DNA of 64,000 nt, from positions 54,770 through 118,769 of the forward strand of contig JANQJR010000037.1 in NCBI GenBank assembly GCA_028281525.1. The letters run 5' to 3'. A program made the translations under genes and the position numbers. The stretch comes from Magnetovibrio sp. GTDB lineage: Bacteria; Pseudomonadota; Alphaproteobacteria; Rhodospirillales; Magnetovibrionaceae. A model generated the notes under the pieces. It searched no databases, was not told the origin of the DNA, and was given only the letters and a program-made list of their open reading frames with translations. Below are positions 53,873-62,939 of the stretch, in pieces. Each line of letters begins with the position of its first letter. Within the stretch, counting starts at the first letter, position 1.

Positions 53873-55948
53873 ATGCTTACACAGCTGTTCCCTTTTCTGC
53901 GTTGGTTCCCGATGTCGGGCACGGGCATGCGCGCCGACCTGCTGGCGGGCGCGACGGTCGCACTGGTGCTGGTGCCGCAAAGCATGGCGTATGCCCAACT
54001 CGCCGGCCTACCTGTGGTTTACGGCCTGTACTCGTCTTTCATCCCGGTCATCATAGCCTCCATGTGGGGTTCATCCAGTCAACTGCACACCGGCCCCGTC
54101 GCCATGTTATCGTTGATGTCGGCGGCGGCCCTGATTCCGTTCGCAACGCCCGGTTCGCCCGGCTTTATCGAGCTTTCCGTGATGCTGGCGCTGATGGTCG
54201 GAATTCTGCGTCTGGTATTGGGCGTGCTCAGTCTCGGTGCCCTGGTCAATCTTCTTTCCAGCCCCGTCATCGTCGGCTTCACCAATGCGGCCGCGCTGAT
54301 CATCGGCCTGTCGCAGCTGAACAAGGTGCTCGGCGTCCCTTTCCCCCGCACCGAATCGTATCTGGAGGACCTGTGGCGCGTGGTGCTGCAAATTCCGGAC
54401 ACACACCTGCAGACACTGCTTTTCGCCGTGGGCGCCTGGTTGCTGATCGACCTCCTGCGTAGATATCGTCCGAAATGGCCGGGCATTCTGATCGCCGTCG
54501 GGGTCAGCACCGTCATCGCCGCCGCCATAGGCTTCGAAGACAAGGTCAGTTTGCCGATGGACCGGGTCGTCGACCAACAAACCCTCGAGAGTTTGCGCGC
54601 CCTGGACAACGCGCAAAACCGTTGGGAGCAGATCTCCGAGGAACTGGCGGCCATTTCACGGCGCGCCAACGCCTTTGAGGAACAAGGCGGCATTGAAGGC
54701 ATCGCCCGGGCGGCCGAGGAACGCGCGCAAATCCCCGCACTGGAATTCGAACAAGAACAACGCAAACGCGACATCATCCGCCTTGAGGTCGAACTCCACC
54801 ACGTCGACCTGTTCGACAACGGCCAATCCGACGACGCACAGACCTTCGATACCGTCCAATCGGAAGAATCGCCCGAAGCCAAGAGATGGCACCTGATCGG
54901 CGTCAAGGACGGCATCGTGACCCTGTCGGCCGGGGGCAACGTGGTCGGCGTGATTCCAAAGGGTCTGCCCAGCATGCAAGCCCCCATCGTTGAGTGGGAT
55001 CTTGTCTGGGCCCTGTTGCCCGCAGCCCTGGTGATGGCGCTGATCGGCTTCATGGAAGCCACCTCGATTTCCAAGGCCATCGCCACCACCACCGGCGAGC
55101 GTGTCGACACCAACAAAGAGCTGATCGGCCAGGGCCTCGCCAACATCGCCGGCAGCTTCTTCAGTTCCTTTGCCGTCAGCGGCTCGTTTTCACGGTCTGC
55201 GGTGGCGGCAAAAGCGGGCGCGCAAACCGGCGTGTTCGCCATCATCAGCGCCTTGGGCGTGGTGTTGGTGTTGATGTTCTTCACCGAATACCTCTATCAC
55301 CTGCCTCAGGCCGTTCTGGCGGTCATCGTGATGGTGGCCGTCTTTGGCCTGATCCGCATCCGGCCCTTGGTACAGGCCTGGAAGGTCGACCGCGTCGGCG
55401 CCGTGATTGGCATCATCACCTTCGTTTCCACCCTGGCGCTGGCGCCGGCCATCGCCAACGGCATCTTGCTGGGCATCGTGCTCACGGTGGTGCACTACCT
55501 CGTGACGACCATGCGCCCACGCGCCGAAATCGTCGCGCGCAAACCGAACGGCACCCTTGGCGGCATCCGCGCCAACCGCCTGGAACCGATGAGCCAGAAC
55601 TTTGTGCCGGTGCGCTTTGACGGCCCCTTGTCATTTATCAACGTCGCCTACTTCGAGGACATCATTCTCGAGGCACACAGCGATTTCCCGCAAGCCAAAA
55701 CGATCTTGGTCATCGGCAGCGGCATCAACAGTATCGACGCCTCCGGAGAGGAAAAGATCTGCGACGTGGCGCGCCGTTTGCGCAAGGTTGGCGTGCGGCT
55801 TGTGTTCAGCGGCCTCAAGCACCAGGTGCGGAGCTTGCTGGAACAAAGCGGCCTGACACAGAATCTGGGAGCCGACGCCTTCTATTCGGACAAGGAAACC
55901 GCGCTGCGCGCCCTGGCCAAGGAATATGGGGAAGCGCCAGGGAAATAG
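53873..55948 (+). CDS. SulP-family anion transporter with STAS domain and an unusual soluble insertion
   Basis: A 691-residue transporter. It has the SulP signature (LVPQSMAYAQLAGLPVVYGLYSS), GSFSRSAV in the second half, and a C-terminal STAS domain. After about residue 215 a hydrophilic insertion of roughly 130 residues, rich in Glu/Gln/Arg and helical, interrupts the core before the standard VVGVIPKGLPSM. The substrate may be sulfate or bicarbonate. It has no adjacent partner gene. Confidence 0.9.
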   Translation: MLTQLFPFLRWFPMSGTGMRADLLAGATVALVLVPQSMAYAQLAGLPVVYGLYSSFIPVIIASMWGSSSQLHTGPVAMLSLMSAAALIPFATPGSPGFIELSVMLALMVGILRLVLGVLSLGALVNLLSSPVIVGFTNAAALIIGLSQLNKVLGVPFPRTESYLEDLWRVVLQIPDTHLQTLLFAVGAWLLIDLLRRYRPKWPGILIAVGVSTVIAAAIGFEDKVSLPMDRVVDQQTLESLRALDNAQNRWEQISEELAAISRRANAFEEQGGIEGIARAAEERAQIPALEFEQEQRKRDIIRLEVELHHVDLFDNGQSDDAQTFDTVQSEESPEAKRWHLIGVKDGIVTLSAGGNVVGVIPKGLPSMQAPIVEWDLVWALLPAALVMALIGFMEATSISKAIATTTGERVDTNKELIGQGLANIAGSFFSSFAVSGSFSRSAVAAKAGAQTGVFAIISALGVVLVLMFFTEYLYHLPQAVLAVIVMVAVFGLIRIRPLVQAWKVDRVGAVIGIITFVSTLALAPAIANGILLGIVLTVVHYLVTTMRPRAEIVARKPNGTLGGIRANRLEPMSQNFVPVRFDGPLSFINVAYFEDIILEAHSDFPQAKTILVIGSGINSIDASGEEKICDVARRLRKVGVRLVFSGLKHQVRSLLEQSGLTQNLGADAFYSDKETALRALAKEYGEAPGK

Positions 55949-56081
55949 ACCCAGTATTGGGGGACCCGAACGCGGACACTGCGAACGTTAAACCCGGCGT
56001 GACGGATACCGGCGGCGGGTGTTGTCCATGCGCCGGAATGAGAGACGCATGGACGAGACGTGTGAAACCGGTCCGGCAAAC

Positions 56082-56492
56082 TCAATATGCCCCTACGGCA
56101 TTGTGAATCTCTTGCGCCAAGTCCAGCGCCGAAATCGGCTTTGTCAGAACCTTGCTGGCCCCGGCCTGCCGGGTGACGTCGTGAACGAATTCATTCTTCT
56201 CGCCGGTCAGAATCAGCACCGGTGTCCTGTCATCCATACGGCGCAGATGGTGAACAAATTCCAGCCCGTCCATGACGTCCATATATAAATCGCAAACGAT
56301 GACATCCGGTTCCGGCACATCCACGTTGCGCATCATTTCCAAGGCGTGCTTGCCGTTACTTGCTTCCGTGACGTGATCTATGTGCTCTTGATGAAGCAGT
56401 TGACGAATGATTTTACGCATCGCCTGCTGGTCATCGATCACCATCACGTTGAGCCAATCATCGACGGAATTATAAATCGTGCTTTTCGACAT
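56082..56492 (-). CDS. Single-domain response regulator
   Basis: A 136-residue CheY-like receiver. The acidic pair is Asp20-Asp21, the phosphoacceptor Asp68 (VIVCDLYMDVMDG), then LTGEKN and TKPIS with the conserved Thr and Lys. There is no output domain, so it probably acts by protein contacts, e.g. in a phosphorelay with one of the orphan kinases in the window. It is divergent from the TetR-GNAT gene. Confidence 0.93.
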   Translation of the reverse strand: MSKSTIYNSVDDWLNVMVIDDQQAMRKIIRQLLHQEHIDHVTEASNGKHALEMMRNVDVPEPDVIVCDLYMDVMDGLEFVHHLRRMDDRTPVLILTGEKNEFVHDVTRQAGASKVLTKPISALDLAQEIHNAVGAY

Positions 56493-56665
56493 GGTGCCCC
56501 CGCTTCATGACAAATGCTTAAGATGTTGAAAGTTAGCTGGTCGGAATGCTGTGCCTCCAAATGCATACACAGTGCGTTTGTATATTGGTGTTAGACTTAT
56601 GTTAAATATTTGCAACCATGGTTATGCATTATAGTGAATTAATTCATACCTCCCAATGAAAATTT

Positions 56666-56692
56666 GGTTTGTGTATATTTACAATACGAACC
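56666..56692 (+). promoter_or_regulatory. Candidate operator ahead of the TetR-GNAT gene
   Basis: GGTTTGTGTATATTTACAATACGAACC is described here by its ends: GGTTTGTGT at 56666-56674 and ATACGAACC at 56684-56692 form an imperfect inverted repeat over a TATATT core, 20 bases before the ATG. The position suggests autorepression by the TetR part. Confidence 0.45.
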
Positions 56693-56712
56693 GTCTCGAT
56701 TATATTTAATTT

Positions 56713-57786
56713 ATGATGCAGAGCAATTCCGCCAAGACCGGCAAACGCGGCGCGCCGCGCTCGCAAAAAAGCCATGACGCGATCCTCGCCGCGGCGCTGG
56801 ACCTCGCCCAAAGCGGTGGCCCGCAAGCGCTGACGGTCGAAGCGGTGGCGCGCCAAGCAGGTGTCGGCAAGCAGACCATCTATCGCTGGTGGCCGACGCG
56901 CATCGCGCTGTTTATCGAGGTTTACGACACCCTCGCCCCTCCTCTGCAGAGCCTCGGCGCGGCGCGGCCTTTGCGGGATGTTTTGGAAGAATTGTTCGAG
57001 CGCTACCGCACCGGACCCACCGGTGAATTGTTGGCGGCGATGATCGCACTCAGCCGCTCCGACAGTGTCTCACGATCCCTGTTCGAAAACCGCTTTCGCG
57101 TGCCACGCCGCGATGCGCTGGCCTTTCATCTGATGGCCAGCGGCGAAGCGAATATGGAGAGCGCGCGCGACACGGCGGACCTGGTGGTGGCGCTGATCTG
57201 GTACGCCCTGCTGACCGATCCGAAACGCCTCGATGGCGCGTTCGCCGATCATATCTGCGCCACGGCGCTGCCCGCCACACCCGGAGCCTCTCCCGCCCCC
57301 ACCATCAAAGAAGGCTACATACCGGGCTACGGCGCGGAGATGATCCGCCTGCACATGGATTACTACGCCCAGCACTGGGACTTCGGGCGCAACTTCGAAC
57401 ACCACCTGTTTCGCGACTTCCATGCGCTGATGGATACGTTCGATCCGGACCTGGACCAATTGCTGCGGGTGGAAACGGCGCGGGGCGAGGTGCTCGGCAC
57501 GCTCGTGATCGAAGGCTCCAACCAACCCAAGGGCCATGGACGCGTGCGCTACTTCATCATGGACGCGCGCATCAAGGGTATGGGGTTTGGCAAGAAGTTG
57601 CTCGACCAAGCCTTGGCGACGTGCCGCGCACGCGGCCAGAGCAATCTGTGGTTGACCACGTTCAAGGGGCTGGACGCAGCGCGCACGCTTTACGAACGTG
57701 CGGGCTTCGAGGTGACGGAAGAATACCAAGACGACGCCTGGCATGAAGGCACCGGCGAAGTGCGTTACGATCTGGAATTGACTTAA
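56713..57786 (+). CDS. TetR-type DNA-binding domain fused to a GNAT acetyltransferase
   Basis: A 357-residue fusion. Residues 20-70 are a TetR helix-turn-helix (LTVEAVARQAGVGKQTIYRWWPTR). Residues 75-195 are a TetR C-terminal ligand region. Residues about 205-357 are a complete GNAT with acetyl-CoA loop MDARIKGMGFGKKLLDQAL and ARTLYERAGFEV. MarR-GNAT fusions are common, TetR-GNAT ones less so. It may acetylate a small molecule that its own TetR part senses; this is inferred. Confidence 0.87.
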   Translation: MMQSNSAKTGKRGAPRSQKSHDAILAAALDLAQSGGPQALTVEAVARQAGVGKQTIYRWWPTRIALFIEVYDTLAPPLQSLGAARPLRDVLEELFERYRTGPTGELLAAMIALSRSDSVSRSLFENRFRVPRRDALAFHLMASGEANMESARDTADLVVALIWYALLTDPKRLDGAFADHICATALPATPGASPAPTIKEGYIPGYGAEMIRLHMDYYAQHWDFGRNFEHHLFRDFHALMDTFDPDLDQLLRVETARGEVLGTLVIEGSNQPKGHGRVRYFIMDARIKGMGFGKKLLDQALATCRARGQSNLWLTTFKGLDAARTLYERAGFEVTEEYQDDAWHEGTGEVRYDLELT

Positions 57787-57808
57787 GGGCCCGACCTCTC
57801 AGATGCCC

Positions 57809-58087
57809 CTAAACGGCGCGGAAGTGCTCCGCAACCGTCCAGATTCCGATCAGAATAAAGCCCCCGCCCGCGATCAGCTTAAGCGGCAGTCCCTCCAGAA
57901 ATTGCCCGGCGTATGCGCCCAACAGCACCGCAATGGCGGTCGACAGCACCAGTGCGCCTGAGGCGGCGAAAAAGACCGTCCACGGGCTGTGATCGCCTTC
58001 GCTGGCGAACAACACGGTGGCGAGTTGCGTCTTATCGCCCAACTCGGCGATGAACACGGCGACAAAAACGGCGAGAACCTTGAGCAT
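57809..58087 (-). CDS. Half-size TMEM165/GDT1 (UPF0016) family cation transporter
   Basis: A 92-residue membrane protein with three helices and one ELGDKTQLAT motif, the cation site of the family. Full-size GDT1 proteins carry two such repeats, so this should dimerise or pair with a second half-protein, which is not seen next to it. Family members export Mn2+ or Ca2+. The ATG at 58087 follows AAAGGA; the longer upstream frame is rejected. Confidence 0.85.
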   Translation of the reverse strand: MLKVLAVFVAVFIAELGDKTQLATVLFASEGDHSPWTVFFAASGALVLSTAIAVLLGAYAGQFLEGLPLKLIAGGGFILIGIWTVAEHFRAV

Positions 58088-58220
58088 GGGCGTGTCCTTT
58101 GAAGGCGGGAGTTCTACCGTCCATGTGCCATAGCCAGCCGGCCCATACAAATGAAAAGACCGCCCCCAATAAATCCAAGGGAACAGCCTTTTCAATGTTC
58201 GTGCCGTTGGCGCTATCGGC

Positions 58221-58970
58221 TCAAGACGCTTCCAATTTCGCCGCGTTGGCGTGGGCGGTCAGCTCGGCGCGCAAAGCCGCAGGCAGACGCAGCGCATCGC
58301 CGAGCCGCTCCATATAGCGTTGCTCTTCCGGTGTATCCACATCGATGGCCAACAGGGAAGCCAAATAAAGTTCCGCCGCCTGCGGCTCATCAGACGCCAA
58401 ATTGGCGATGGCGATGGGATCGCTGTCGGCGCGCAGTTGGTCGAACAGAAAACCCTTTTCGTTGGGGCCCAGTCCCATCTGGTCGATCTGGTCCATGATG
58501 GCTTGGTTTTCCTGTCCATCGACATGGCCGTCGGCCTTGGCCGCGCTGATCATCGCCTGGACCAAGCTGAGGCGCATGTCCTGGCCGCGTGCGTCGGTGA
58601 TCTGCGCCGGATCGAAGCCGCTGTCGGCCGGTGCCAAAGCGGGAGCCGGTGCAGGCGCAGGAGCCGTATTCGGTTGCGGCGCACTTGCGGCAGCCGACTG
58701 GTTCGACTTGTAATCGCTGTAGGCTTTGTAGGCGAGCCCGCCGAGCGCCGCCATGCCGCCGTATTTCAAGGCCGCGCCACCGTACTTACGCCCCTTTTTG
58801 GTACCCAGCAACAGGGCCGCGATGCCGCCCGCGGCGGCTCCACCGACCAAACCACCGGGGATGCTACTTGCCGCACCCTTGGCGGCCGCGCCGACGTCCG
58901 ATGCGGTCTTCGCAACGCTCGCGCCCGCTTGAGACCCTAAAAAGCCATCCAGCAAACGGTTGATATCCAT
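58221..58970 (-). CDS. DUF533 / TerB-like protein
   Basis: A 249-residue protein of the YebE/DUF533 type. The N-terminal part is Gly/Ala-rich with a hydrophobic stretch (IPGGLVGGAAAGGIAALLLG). A Pro/Ala linker (about 105-120) follows, and then a helical TerB-like C-terminal domain with acidic MISAAKADGHVDGQE, the typical metal-binding-like loop. Function unknown; probably membrane-associated. Confidence 0.85.
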   Translation of the reverse strand: MDINRLLDGFLGSQAGASVAKTASDVGAAAKGAASSIPGGLVGGAAAGGIAALLLGTKKGRKYGGAALKYGGMAALGGLAYKAYSDYKSNQSAAASAPQPNTAPAPAPAPALAPADSGFDPAQITDARGQDMRLSLVQAMISAAKADGHVDGQENQAIMDQIDQMGLGPNEKGFLFDQLRADSDPIAIANLASDEPQAAELYLASLLAIDVDTPEEQRYMERLGDALRLPAALRAELTAHANAAKLEAS

Positions 58971-59158
58971 GACACCTCATTTCCACTTAGCTGTTCATCA
59001 CGACCGTCGTCGAGGTCATAACTCTAGCTTTAGGTATGGGTGACAAGGTCCATTATCAATACCTCGGCGTCGATATTTGCCCCGCCCGCCATGATCGAAA
59101 GGCCGTACGCACAACACCCAAAAAAAACCGCCCCCAAGACACCCAGGGGTCCGCAAAA

Positions 59159-60799
59159 TCACAGACACACAGCGCCAACGTTGAGCGTCGTATTTTCCAC
59201 GGCCTCAGCAAGCTCCGAGACGGTTCCGCTCATTGACGTGATGGTGACTTTGCTGACTGGGCTGGTACCTGGCAGACCGAAAAACAGGGTTGCGGTCTGA
59301 TCGGTCAGCAATCCCGTCGAGGCGATCATCTGACGGCGCAAGAGCGTGCCGTCGGCCAACGCTACCTCAGCCTTCGCGCCTTGGCAGCGGTGGTCGTCGG
59401 CGAAACGCAAGGTCAGGTATCGAGATTGGCCCTGATTGAGAAAGGCCCGCAAGGGACCATCCATATTCAACCAGACCACATCCGGCCTGCCGTCGCCGTT
59501 GAGATCGGCGATCATCGGTGACTGCCCGAAATGCGGGTTGTCGAGGCCGAGGGATTCGACGCTCACAAAAGTTGCCGCGCCCCCACCCTCTTCTTCACCA
59601 TCGAATTGCAACAGGGCTTTGCCGTTCAAGGGAAACCACTTGTGCACCGGCCATTTGATGTAGTTCTGCGCCACCAGCAAATCCAACCGGCCATCCTGGT
59701 TGATGTCTTCGAAAAGCGCACCCCAGGCGAAACCGTATTCATCCAGCCCGTAAGTCCCGGCCTGTTCGCTGAAGCTCAGGCCGCCTTCATTGCGAAACAG
59801 CCCCCAATCGATGTTGTGGCGCTGATCTTCGCGAATGTCGCCCGTGGTCAGGAATTTGGGAATGGAGTTTCCGGCGTTGGAAATGAGCAGGTCCTCATCG
59901 CCATCCTGCTCGACATCGCCGATGGCGATCCCCATCCAAAACCCGAAACCGGAATTCGTCGGGACGGAACGGAAGGTCCCATCGCCTTCATTGGCGAAGA
60001 TTTCCACCTCCCCGGTATTTTGCGCCAGAACCAAATCCAAGTCCGCGTCCCCATCAAGGTCGGCAAAAGTCGCATGAAAGGTGTTTTGCAGGCTGGCTGT
60101 TTTGGACTGCGAAGTCCGATCCACGAACGTCATATCGCCGGTGTTGATCAACAAGATGTTCTTCTTGGCATGTTCTGGATCATTGAATGTGGCCGAGCGG
60201 AAGGCCGGAAAGGAAACAAACACGGAAACATAAAGGTCCAAGTCCCCATCCTTGTCCACGTCGGCGGCCGCGATGCTGAGCGGCACCGAGTCTTCCGGTA
60301 AGTCCAACGCCACAGCGCTCGATAAAAACCGCCCCCGGTCATTGGCGTAAACGAACACGCCGTTTTCGCGCGCGACGATCAAGTCCACGTCGCCGTCGAG
60401 ATCAAAATCCGTCGAGAGCGCGCCGTGGGTCGCGCCCGTCTTGTCGTCCAATCCCGTACCTTCAATGCGGTTCACCAGTTTACCGTCTTGCAAGAACAGC
60501 AAGGCGTCCCCCTGCCCGGAACCGCCGCCGACAAACAGTTCATCTTTGCCATCGCCATCCACGTCGATCACCGCCGCGCCGGTGAAGGGATGGCTCGGCT
60601 CCGACCATTGGTGCACAAACGCACTCGGGATTTCCATGAAGGGTGTCGCGGATGGGTGGCTGCTCACCGAAGGGCCGTTCTCGCAACCCGCCAAAGCCAT
60701 CACGGACACGGCCACAAGGCCCAACCGGAGGTATAATGGCTTGAACCAGGGCTTCACCTCCCGGGCGCATTCAGAAGATCTCAGGAATCGGTCGGTCAT
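59159..60799 (-). CDS. FG-GAP/VCBS-repeat lipoprotein (CRTAC1-like)
   Basis: A 546-residue exported protein. The signal ends with a lipobox (ALAGC, Cys lipidated). Multiple FG-GAP repeats of the form D.DGDGD.DL follow, e.g. DVDGDGKDEL, DFDLDGDVDL, DVDKDGDLDLY, DLDGDADLDL and DVEQDGDEDLL, building a calcium-binding beta-propeller. The last 80 residues resemble the ASPIC/UnbV domain. The ATG at 60799 follows AAGGA, and a TTG upstream is rejected. Probably a surface or periplasmic adhesion or scaffold protein. Confidence 0.88.
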   Translation of the reverse strand: MTDRFLRSSECAREVKPWFKPLYLRLGLVAVSVMALAGCENGPSVSSHPSATPFMEIPSAFVHQWSEPSHPFTGAAVIDVDGDGKDELFVGGGSGQGDALLFLQDGKLVNRIEGTGLDDKTGATHGALSTDFDLDGDVDLIVARENGVFVYANDRGRFLSSAVALDLPEDSVPLSIAAADVDKDGDLDLYVSVFVSFPAFRSATFNDPEHAKKNILLINTGDMTFVDRTSQSKTASLQNTFHATFADLDGDADLDLVLAQNTGEVEIFANEGDGTFRSVPTNSGFGFWMGIAIGDVEQDGDEDLLISNAGNSIPKFLTTGDIREDQRHNIDWGLFRNEGGLSFSEQAGTYGLDEYGFAWGALFEDINQDGRLDLLVAQNYIKWPVHKWFPLNGKALLQFDGEEEGGGAATFVSVESLGLDNPHFGQSPMIADLNGDGRPDVVWLNMDGPLRAFLNQGQSRYLTLRFADDHRCQGAKAEVALADGTLLRRQMIASTGLLTDQTATLFFGLPGTSPVSKVTITSMSGTVSELAEAVENTTLNVGAVCL

Positions 60800-60937
60800 A
60801 CTCGGTACATCCTTCAAGACTTCGGTTGGCCGACGGCATGCGACCGGATCATGATCGATAGGTTTAGAGGTATGATCCGGAAGCGTAAAAGCAATAAGAT
60901 ATCTGTGTGATGTTGGAAAACCGGAACGGCTGGTTCG

Positions 60938-61651
60938 TTAAGTTCTCGAAATCCACTCGAACGCACGGCTGACGGCTTCTTTTGCGCCGCCTCGAACGCA
61001 ATGGCCGTGGGAGATGATGAGATTGTCGAAGTCCCAACTGAGAATCGTCTCAACGCTCTGGCGCATCGCCGCCTTGTCGCGAACGCTGAGCTTGATGTCC
61101 AAGGCGGTGCCGCCGTCTTCGCCCAAGACGCCCGCCATGCGTTTGACGGTGCGCCAAATCCAAGTTTCACCGGCCACTTCGTGCTTCTGGATCAAATCCG
61201 TGACGATCAGCGTCTTGGAAGGCTTATGTAGAAACTCGACCTCATCCAGGAGGCCGTGCCCATCAATGGTGCAGTGATCGATTTCACCGCGCCACGGGGC
61301 TTGGGCGTCGTTCGTGAGCGCTGCATCGACGGCGATATCGGGATGACGCGTGTTGAATTCTGGCGAGGCCCACACCTTGGCCGAGGGGTACAACGCCTGC
61401 CAAGGCTCGATACCGAGGCTATGGATTTTATTGGGCGCAACAAGGTGCTCGACCGGTCCCAACCGGTCGACGGCGCGTTGGCGTCCCGGCGTCGGCCGCA
61501 CGGGAGAGTGAAGCCATACCCCGCCCGTCTCCAAACGGACGACCGCCATCCGCGTTGTGAACGGCAACACCCCGAACATGCGCACATCGTCACCATTCAC
61601 CGTCCATATATTTGGGCCGAAAGATTGCAAATCATTCATTGCAGAAAGCAT
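60938..61651 (-). CDS. DUF4336 (metallo-beta-lactamase-like) protein
   Basis: A 237-residue protein matching DUF4336 in pattern: VNGDDVRMFGVLPFTTRMAVVRL at the start, HLVAPNKIHSLG replacing the usual HxHxDH site, and ISHGHCV near the end. The metal site seems altered relative to true metallo-hydrolases. Function unknown. It lies just downstream of rpsI-rplM on the same strand after a terminator. Confidence 0.82.
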   Translation of the reverse strand: MLSAMNDLQSFGPNIWTVNGDDVRMFGVLPFTTRMAVVRLETGGVWLHSPVRPTPGRQRAVDRLGPVEHLVAPNKIHSLGIEPWQALYPSAKVWASPEFNTRHPDIAVDAALTNDAQAPWRGEIDHCTIDGHGLLDEVEFLHKPSKTLIVTDLIQKHEVAGETWIWRTVKRMAGVLGEDGGTALDIKLSVRDKAAMRQSVETILSWDFDNLIISHGHCVRGGAKEAVSRAFEWISRT

Positions 61652-61738
61652 TCACACTTCAAACTTGGTGATCCCCACTTACACGCTATTTTTGATTAAC
61701 CGCCTCGGGCGGCAAATTCAACGGCGATCCGCAACACG

Positions 61739-61768
61739 AAAAAAGGCCGCTCCGATGAGCGGCCTTTT
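61739..61768 (-). terminator. Rho-independent terminator of rplM-rpsI
   Basis: AAAAGGCCGCTC / GAGCGGCCTTTT with a 4-base loop is followed on the minus strand by a T-run. It lies about 20 bases after the rpsI stop. Confidence 0.9.
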
Positions 61769-61788
61769 CGGTGTTCTGCGTTTCCAGC

Positions 61789-62283
61789 TTAACGCTTGGA
61801 GAACTGGAAGCTGCGGCGCGCCTTACGGCGACCGTACTTCTTGCGTTCCACAACGCGCGCGTCGCGGGTCAGGAAGCCGCCGGACTTGAGCGTGCCGCGC
61901 AGCGCGGGCTCATAGTACGTCAGCGCCTTGGAGATGCCGTGACGCACCGCGCCAGCTTGGCCGGACAGGCCGCCGCCGGTCACGGTGGCAACCACGTCGT
62001 ACTGGCCTTCGCGTTCGACTTGGCTGAACGGCTGGTTGATGATCATGCGCAGCACCGGGCGGGCGAAGTAGCTTTCGACTTCGCGGCCGTTGACGGTGAT
62101 CTTGCCGGAGCCCGGCTTGATCCACACACGCGCTATGGCGTTCTTGCGCTTGCCCGTGGCGTAAGAGCGGCCCTGGGCGTCGATTTTCGGCTCGGCCGGT
62201 GCGGCGGCGGTTTCGCCCGCGCCCGCAGCCGGAGCGGCGTCGGTGCCTTCGACGATGTCCTTGAGATCGGAGAGATCAGCCAT
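61789..62283 (-). CDS. rpsI: 30S ribosomal protein S9
   Basis: A 164-residue ribosomal protein. The core ([27 protein letters not shown]) and the basic C terminus ending FSKR, which contacts P-site tRNA, are intact. An extra N-terminal part of about 38 residues is Ala/Glu/Asp-rich, a feature seen in several Alphaproteobacteria. It is the second gene of rplM-rpsI, 3 bases after the rplM stop. Confidence 0.97.
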   Translation of the reverse strand: MADLSDLKDIVEGTDAAPAAGAGETAAAPAEPKIDAQGRSYATGKRKNAIARVWIKPGSGKITVNGREVESYFARPVLRMIINQPFSQVEREGQYDVVATVTGGGLSGQAGAVRHGISKALTYYEPALRGTLKSGGFLTRDARVVERKKYGRRKARRSFQFSKR

Positions 62284-62286
62284 GGG

Positions 62287-62751
62287 TTAGACGCTCCTCT
62301 TGTTCTTCGGGTTCATGGCGGCGATGTCCAGAACTTCCGGGTTCTGGGCGCCATGGGGATGCTCAGTTCCGGCGTAGACGTGCAGCTTCTTCATCTGCTT
62401 GCGGCCCATCGGGGAACGCGAAATCATGCGCTCCACGGCCTTGATCACCACGCGTTCGGGGTGCTTGCCGTCGAGGATCGCGTCCATGGTGCGCTCTTTG
62501 ATGCCGCCCGGATGGCCGGTGTGCCAAAAGAACTTCTTGTCGGTCAGCTTGCGGCCGGTCAGCTTCACCTTGTCGGCGTTGATGACGATGATGTTGTCGC
62601 CGCAGTCGATGTTGGGCGTAAACATCGGCTTATGCTTGCCGCGCAGACGCATGGCGATCTGGCTGGCCATACGGCCCAGGACCACGCCTTCGGCGTCGAT
62701 CACATACCATTTCTTTTCCACGTCCTTGGGCGTAGCGGAATAGGTTTTCAT
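62287..62751 (-). CDS. rplM: 50S ribosomal protein L13
   Basis: A 154-residue ribosomal protein with [34 protein letters not shown] and [21 protein letters not shown], all conserved L13 segments. The ATG at 62751 follows GGAG and gives the standard [10 protein letters not shown] start; a longer start is rejected. First gene of the rplM-rpsI operon. Confidence 0.97.
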   Translation of the reverse strand: MKTYSATPKDVEKKWYVIDAEGVVLGRMASQIAMRLRGKHKPMFTPNIDCGDNIIVINADKVKLTGRKLTDKKFFWHTGHPGGIKERTMDAILDGKHPERVVIKAVERMISRSPMGRKQMKKLHVYAGTEHPHGAQNPEVLDIAAMNPKNKRSV

Positions 62752-62939
62752 ATGCTCGCTCCGGTTCACGGATGTTTAATCTTTGGTTCGCGGAGATGGC
62801 TTAAGCAAAACCGCGAGGAAGCGGCGTTTTAAGCCACCCAGGCACTTCTGTCAAATGGTTTGTTTCCAAGGTGCGGGAAAAAGGCAAATAAAAACAAATA
62901 GATAAAAATACGGTATCATTTTACCGTTATATTGAGGTC

